Shown here in pieces: positions 5,505 to 8,331 of a stretch of 8,331 bases of DNA (its first letter is position 1; every line of letters begins with the position of its first letter). The stretch is from an uncultured Clostridia bacterium. Its GTDB lineage: Bacteria; Bacillota; Clostridia; Christensenellales; Borkfalkiaceae. The position numbers were made by a program, and so were the translations under genes. The notes under the pieces are model-generated. The model saw nothing but the letters and a program-made list of their open reading frames with translations, was not told where the DNA came from and did not search any database. The DNA lies in NCBI GenBank assembly GCA_900548845.1, contig URMI01000031.1, positions 1 to 8,331 on the forward strand, in the 5' to 3' direction.

Positions 5505-6267
5505 CCCGTTCCTCGGGTGAGGGGCGGGCTTTTTTCGTGCGCTTTTGGCGGCGTTCGAGGGCGAACAGCCCGGCGCGCGAAGGCTTCTTGACAAAGAGGA
5601 CGAGGACGGGCACGAGGAAGCAGAGGGTGCCTACAAGATTGCAGATGAGATCGCTCATTGTGTCGATAAGGCCCGAGCCGCGCGGTTCGGTCACCTCCCA
5701 ATTCCCGTTTTCGAGCTGCCCCACGACGCCGTTCTGCCAGCGCTGGTTGTTGTAGCCGCCCGGCATCAGGCTGTCGACGGAGTATTCGAAGACCTCCCAC
5801 AAATACCCCACGGCGAGCGAAAAGAGGAAGGCGAACAGGGCGACGGCGACCGCCTTCCCTGCGCCTTCGGGCATGTCTTTTAAGATCAGCGTCCCGAACG
5901 AGAGCCCCACGATGGAAAAGAGCGGGCCGCTCAGTGTGTGCAGCAGCTTATCCCAGAAGGGGACATAGCCGTAAAGCCCGTATAAGTTTCCGCCGCACAG
6001 CGCGGCGACGGCAAACGCCATGAGGGAGACTTCGAGGGCGAGCGGGAAGCGGATGCGGAAGAGAAGCTCCACCAAAAAGACGGCGGCGATCATGGCGATG
6101 CAGAGCACGGCGTACCACAGGCGGCGCACAAGCTCCCCCTTTGCAAAACTGCCGCCTAAGAACATGCAGACGGTGAAGACGACGCCGCCGATGAGGATGA
6201 GCGCGCAGACTGCCATGGAGACGATCAGAACGCGTTTTCTCGTTTGTGCGGATGCGGAATGGGTCAT
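5500..6267 (-). CDS. Six-helix membrane protein, resembling the YjdF/DUF2238 family
   Basis: This 255-residue integral membrane protein has predicted helices at about 13-37, 50-70, 76-96, 112-129, 138-156 and 205-226. Conserved polar motifs sit at the membrane edges: WDKLLHTLSG (105-114), GYLWEVFEYSVD (154-165) and GLIDTMSDLICNLVG (199-213). The DK-x2-H, WE-x2-E and DTM-x-DL patterns resemble the YjdF/DUF2238 family, whose function is not established. An insert of about 30 residues, rich in Asn, Gln and Gly, separates helices 5 and 6. The tail is strongly basic and charged. The frame is open upstream to 6447, but the ATG at 6267 has AGGAG (6278-6274) seven bases before it and a promoter 32 bases upstream, so it is preferred. 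It is transcribed alone, convergent with the HAD gene and divergent from the patatin gene. Confidence 0.8.
   Translation of the reverse strand: MTHSASAQTRKRVLIVSMAVCALILIGGVVFTVCMFLGGSFAKGELVRRLWYAVLCIAMIAAVFLVELLFRIRFPLALEVSLMAFAVAALCGGNLYGLYGYVPFWDKLLHTLSGPLFSIVGLSFGTLILKDMPEGAGKAVAVALFAFLFSLAVGYLWEVFEYSVDSLMPGGYNNQRWQNGVVGQLENGNWEVTEPRGSGLIDTMSDLICNLVGTLCFLVPVLVLFVKKPSRAGLFALERRQKRTKKARPSPEERE
5505..5535 (+). terminator. Intrinsic terminator of the HAD gene, inside the opposing gene
   Basis: CCCGTTCCTC (5505-5514) pairs with GAGGGGCGGG (5519-5528) over ten base pairs, two of them G-U, around a GGGT loop, followed by C and six T (5530-5535). The G-U pairs form only in the plus-strand RNA, so the terminator is directional and serves the HAD gene. 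It lies within the last codons of the minus-strand membrane-protein gene and encodes part of its charged tail. Confidence 0.85.
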
Positions 6268-6298
6268 GCTAAGCTCCTGAAATAATGTTCTCCATGAT

Positions 6299-6327
6299 AT
6301 TATAGCCCGAATTCCCCGCTCCGTCAA
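6299..6327 (-). promoter_or_regulatory. Sigma-A-type promoter of the membrane-protein gene
   Basis: Read on the minus strand, TTGACG (6327-6322) and TATAAT (6304-6299) are separated by exactly 17 bases. Transcription should start near 6292, leaving a 5' leader of about 25 bases that contains the AGGAG ribosome site before the ATG at 6267. Confidence 0.85.
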
Positions 6328-6360
6328 CCGCCCGCCTCCCGAATTTGCGTTCCGCCGCGG

Positions 6361-6370
6361 GGAAATTTCC
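6361..6370. promoter_or_regulatory. Short palindrome upstream of the patatin promoter
   Basis: GGAAATTTCC is a perfect 10-base palindrome lying nine bases before the plus-strand -35 box. Related CGGGGAAA words occur at 6358-6365 and 6420-6427, and CGGGAAAA on the minus strand at 6393-6386. It could be a secondary regulator site, but a 10-base palindrome is weak evidence alone. Confidence 0.3.
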
Positions 6371-6379
6371 TCAAAGCAG

Positions 6380-6408
6380 TTTACATTTTCCCGAAAATGC
6401 AGTAAAAT
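6380..6408 (+). promoter_or_regulatory. Promoter of the patatin/MBL-fold operon
   Basis: TTTACA (6380-6385) and TAAAAT (6403-6408) are spaced by 17 bases, predicting a start near 6415 and a leader of about 45 bases. Two further TAAAAT words follow at 6414-6419 and 6433-6438, but neither has a good -35 box at the right distance. The divergent gene's promoter lies about 50 bases upstream. Confidence 0.7.
6384..6399. promoter_or_regulatory. Perfect inverted repeat inside the promoter spacer, candidate operator
   Basis: CATTTTC (6384-6390) and GAAAATG (6393-6399) form a perfect 7-2-7 inverted repeat. It fills the space between the -35 and -10 boxes and overlaps the last two bases of the -35, the usual position for a repressor site. 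It is too tight to be a good RNA hairpin, and it lies upstream of the predicted transcript. The cognate regulator is not in the window. Confidence 0.55.
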
Positions 6409-6459
6409 GGGGGTAAAATCGGGGAAAACCACTAAAATAGCGCACAAAGGAGGGGCATC

Positions 6460-7332
6460 ATGAAGATCTTCGAACGGCTCAGGCAGCTGTTCCTTCGAAA
6501 AAAGCCGCCCGTGCGCTTAGGCATTGCCCTCGGCAGCGGCGGCGCGAAGGGCATGGCGCACCTCGGGGCATTGAAAGCCTTCGAAGAGGCGGGCATCACC
6601 TTTTCCTTCGTCGCGGGCACGTCCATCGGCGCGGTCGTCGGGGCGCTGCTCGCAAAGGGGTATTCCGCGGAGGACATGCGCCGCATCGTGGAAGCGGTCA
6701 ACCGCAGGGAATTTTCCAAAAACCTGCGCCCCTTTGCCGACCTCTCCTTTGCGGAACGCTTCCTTGAAAACTATCTCGAAGGCGACTTTACGACGCTCCG
6801 CCTTCCCTTCGCCGCCTGCGCGACGGACGGGAAGGACAACCGCCTCGTCGTCCTGAGAAAGGGGAAGCTTGCCCGCGCCGTCACGGCGTCCTCCGCCATC
6901 CCGCCCCTCTTCAAGGCGGTGGAACTGGACGGGCGCGAACTGTACGACGGCGCCTTCACGAACGCCATCCCCACCGACGTATGCCGCGCGCTCGGCGCGG
7001 AATTTGTCATCGGCATCGACCTTGCCGCCTTCTCCAGGCCCGAAGAGGAGAAGGGGCGCTTCACCCGCCTTCTGGGCAGCGCCTTGACGCACATCCAGCC
7101 CGTTCACTACACGAAGGACCAGCGCGAACGGGGCTGTCAAAACGCCGACTATATGCTGCGCCCGCCCATCGGGGCGTTCCGTTCCACCGATATTTCGGAG
7201 GCGGCGATGGAAGAGATGTACACCCTCGGCTATGAGGAGGCCAAACGATGCATGGAGGAGATCAGGGGCGCGATACAAAGCTTCTCGAAGGGGAAGAACG
7301 CGAAAAAGCCTTCCGAAAAGAACAGCGGCTGA
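6460..7332 (+). CDS. Patatin-like phospholipase (RssA/NTE-like serine hydrolase)
   Basis: This 290-residue patatin-fold acyl hydrolase uses a Ser-Asp dyad to cleave lipid esters. The oxyanion loop is GSGGAKG (25-31), the nucleophile is S55 in GTSIG, and the catalytic aspartate is D163 in DGA (family usually DGG or DGA). SSAIPPLF (144-151) is also typical of the family. There is no signal peptide; the N-terminus is basic and amphipathic (FERLRQLFLRKK), which could bind the inner membrane face. AAAGGAGG at 6446-6453 lies six bases before the ATG, a strong ribosome site. The last 28 codons share DNA with the start of the next gene in another frame and encode a Lys-rich tail after the conserved domain. 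Substrate is unknown; phospholipid or acylglycerol is the usual expectation. Confidence 0.92.
   Translation: MKIFERLRQLFLRKKPPVRLGIALGSGGAKGMAHLGALKAFEEAGITFSFVAGTSIGAVVGALLAKGYSAEDMRRIVEAVNRREFSKNLRPFADLSFAERFLENYLEGDFTTLRLPFAACATDGKDNRLVVLRKGKLARAVTASSAIPPLFKAVELDGRELYDGAFTNAIPTDVCRALGAEFVIGIDLAAFSRPEEEKGRFTRLLGSALTHIQPVHYTKDQRERGCQNADYMLRPPIGAFRSTDISEAAMEEMYTLGYEEAKRCMEEIRGAIQSFSKGKNAKKPSEKNSG
7234..7240 (+). promoter_or_regulatory. Ribosome binding site that sets the start of the MBL-fold gene
   Basis: GAGGAGG lies seven bases before the ATG at 7248, inside the patatin gene. Its quality is the main reason for accepting a start that makes the two genes overlap by 85 bases. Confidence 0.75.
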
Positions 7333-8270
7333 AACAGCTCAAACGGGCGCTGCCCGCCCTCTGCGTCCTGCTCCTGATTGCAGTCATCGCGCTCGTGCAC
7401 ATGTTTGTGCCGCTTACTTCCCTTCTGCCCGCCTACAAGATAGCGGCGCGGGAGGAAGGGGAACTCCGCGTCCACTTTCTGGACGTCGGGCAGGGGGACT
7501 GCACCATCGTCGAATTCCCTTCGGGGGACGCCGTCGTCATCGACGCGGGCGACGGCAGCTTTACAAACCGCAACCACACGGTGCGCTATCTGAAGGCGCT
7601 CGCGCCGAAGAGGCTCACGATGATCTTGACCCATGCCGACGCCGACCATTACGGCGGCTTCGAAGCGCTCATAGAAGCGTTCAGCGCGGATACCGTTTAT
7701 CTGCCCGCCTACGGGGAAGGGACGCCCGAATACGCGGCGCTCCTCAAAGCCGTTGAAAAGAGCGGCGCGAAGATAGATACCATGACGCGCTACGACGTCA
7801 TCAGAGACAGTTCGGGCGCCTATCTTGCCTGCGTTTCGCCGCGCAGGTCGGACGAAGAGGAGGGGAATGAAGCGTCTTCCGTCCTCTATCTGCGCTATGA
7901 GGGCGTGGGCGTCATGCTGGCGGGGGATATCTCCGCCGCCGTGGAGCGCCGCCTCGTGCGGGAGAACGCGCTCATGGAAGGGCTCTTCGACAGCGGAGAA
8001 TGCCGCGTGCGCCTCGAGGAAACGGATATTTTGAAACTTTCCCATCACGGGTCGGCGTCCTCGAATACCGCGGAATGGCTCGCGCTGCTCTCGCCCGAGA
8101 AAGCGGTCGTCTCTTGCGGGAAGGGAAACAACTACGGCCACCCTGCGCCCGAAGCGCTTGCCCGCGCCGAGGCCGTCGGGGCGGAAGTATTCAGAACGGA
8201 CGAGCTGGGCGATATCGTCCTCTCCGTTAAGGGCGGAGAATATCGCCTCTCATATACTGTAAGGGAATAA
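7248..8270 (+). CDS. Membrane-anchored ComEC-type metallo-beta-lactamase-fold protein
   Basis: This 340-residue protein consists of a charged cytoplasmic N-terminus (1-33), one membrane helix (about 34-54) and a metallo-beta-lactamase-fold domain like the C-terminal domain of the DNA-uptake protein ComEC (about 72-335). Motifs in order are HFLDVGQGD (76-84), VVIDAGDG (96-103), THADADHYGG (128-137), LAGD (224-227), LKLSHHGS (262-269) and NNYGHP (294-299). Basic residues before the helix and none directly after predict an N-in topology, so the catalytic domain should face outside. The multi-helix ComEC channel is absent, so this is not a complete competence protein. In ComEC this domain is thought to degrade the non-transported strand; for orphan forms, nuclease or other phosphodiesterase activity is inference. 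It overlaps the patatin gene by 85 bases and is probably translationally coupled to it. Confidence 0.88.
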   Translation: MHGGDQGRDTKLLEGEEREKAFRKEQRLKQLKRALPALCVLLLIAVIALVHMFVPLTSLLPAYKIAAREEGELRVHFLDVGQGDCTIVEFPSGDAVVIDAGDGSFTNRNHTVRYLKALAPKRLTMILTHADADHYGGFEALIEAFSADTVYLPAYGEGTPEYAALLKAVEKSGAKIDTMTRYDVIRDSSGAYLACVSPRRSDEEEGNEASSVLYLRYEGVGVMLAGDISAAVERRLVRENALMEGLFDSGECRVRLEETDILKLSHHGSASSNTAEWLALLSPEKAVVSCGKGNNYGHPAPEALARAEAVGAEVFRTDELGDIVLSVKGGEYRLSYTVRE

Positions 8271-8272
8271 TA

Positions 8273-8303
8273 GGGGCCCGATCAAAAGCGCGTGTTTTGC
8301 CCC
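8273..8303 (+). terminator. Bulged hairpin after the MBL-fold gene, possible terminator
   Basis: CAAAA (8283-8287) pairs with TTTTG (8295-8299), and outside it GGGG (8273-8276) can pair with CCCC (8300-8303) across a six-base bulge. No T run follows, so termination ability is doubtful. It begins two bases after the stop codon. The remaining bases to 8331 show no gene. Confidence 0.3.
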
Positions 8304-8331
8304 GATACTGCGTTAAGGCCCTTGACCGTGC

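Noticed and set aside
6268..6447. Upstream extension of the membrane-protein frame to 6447
   Set aside because: It would pass through the promoter and ribosome site of the same gene, and the added residues show no domain or signal peptide.
7230..8141. Minus-strand frame of 303 codons opposite the MBL-fold gene
   Set aside because: It is a long shadow frame caused by high GC. The plus strand carries every conserved MBL motif, and the minus frame shows no domain.
8300..8331. Possible third copy of the intergenic repeat at the right edge (GATACTGCGT...)
   Set aside because: Only a short stretch resembles the other copies, with roughly 11 of 18 matches by eye, and the window ends before the comparison can be extended.

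Overview
The window is about 8.3 kb of GC-rich DNA, nearly all coding. It reads as chromosomal DNA of a Gram-positive bacterium, most likely a high-GC member of the Bacillota (Clostridia). The reasons are strong AGGAG-type ribosome sites, compact co-directional genes, an Xaa-Pro peptidase next to efp (as in Bacillus yqhT-efp), a Cof-type HAD phosphatase, and sigma-A-like promoters with 17-base spacers. This is inference from gene order and signals; no rRNA or other taxonomic marker is present. The first 13 bases match the end of an Illumina adapter, so this is probably a metagenomic or draft contig whose left edge is not biological.

Left block (14-3543, plus strand): the 3' part of ribF (riboflavin kinase domain), a TIM-barrel protein of the endonuclease IV superfamily, an M24 Xaa-Pro peptidase with its own promoter, efp (elongation factor P) and dtd (D-aminoacyl-tRNA deacylase). 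The last three form a compact translation-quality and proline-related group. The peptidase promoter is placed so that transcription should begin at, or within a base or two of, its ATG.

Middle block (3544-5499): a 168-base AT-richer gap holds a repeat element bounded by two near-identical 21-base direct repeats. Next come a PhnP-like metallo-beta-lactamase-fold hydrolase, a 99-base gap with a diverged second copy of part of the repeat, and a Cof-type HAD phosphatase. The HAD gene ends in an intrinsic terminator that lies inside the last codons of the convergent gene on the other strand.

Right block (5500-8331): a six-helix membrane protein resembling the YjdF/DUF2238 family on the minus strand, a divergent promoter region with a perfect 16-base inverted repeat inside the plus-strand promoter, then a two-gene unit. 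That unit is a patatin-like serine lipase/phospholipase and a membrane-anchored ComEC-type metallo-beta-lactamase-fold protein, whose reading frames overlap by 85 bases. The pair may act together on the cell envelope or on exported substrates, but this is inference.

I found no RNA genes, CRISPR arrays, transposases or phage genes, and nothing that clearly amounts to a new multi-gene system. The most interesting items are the repeat element, the probable leaderless transcript, the 85-base dual-coding overlap with its paired enzymes, and the candidate operator.
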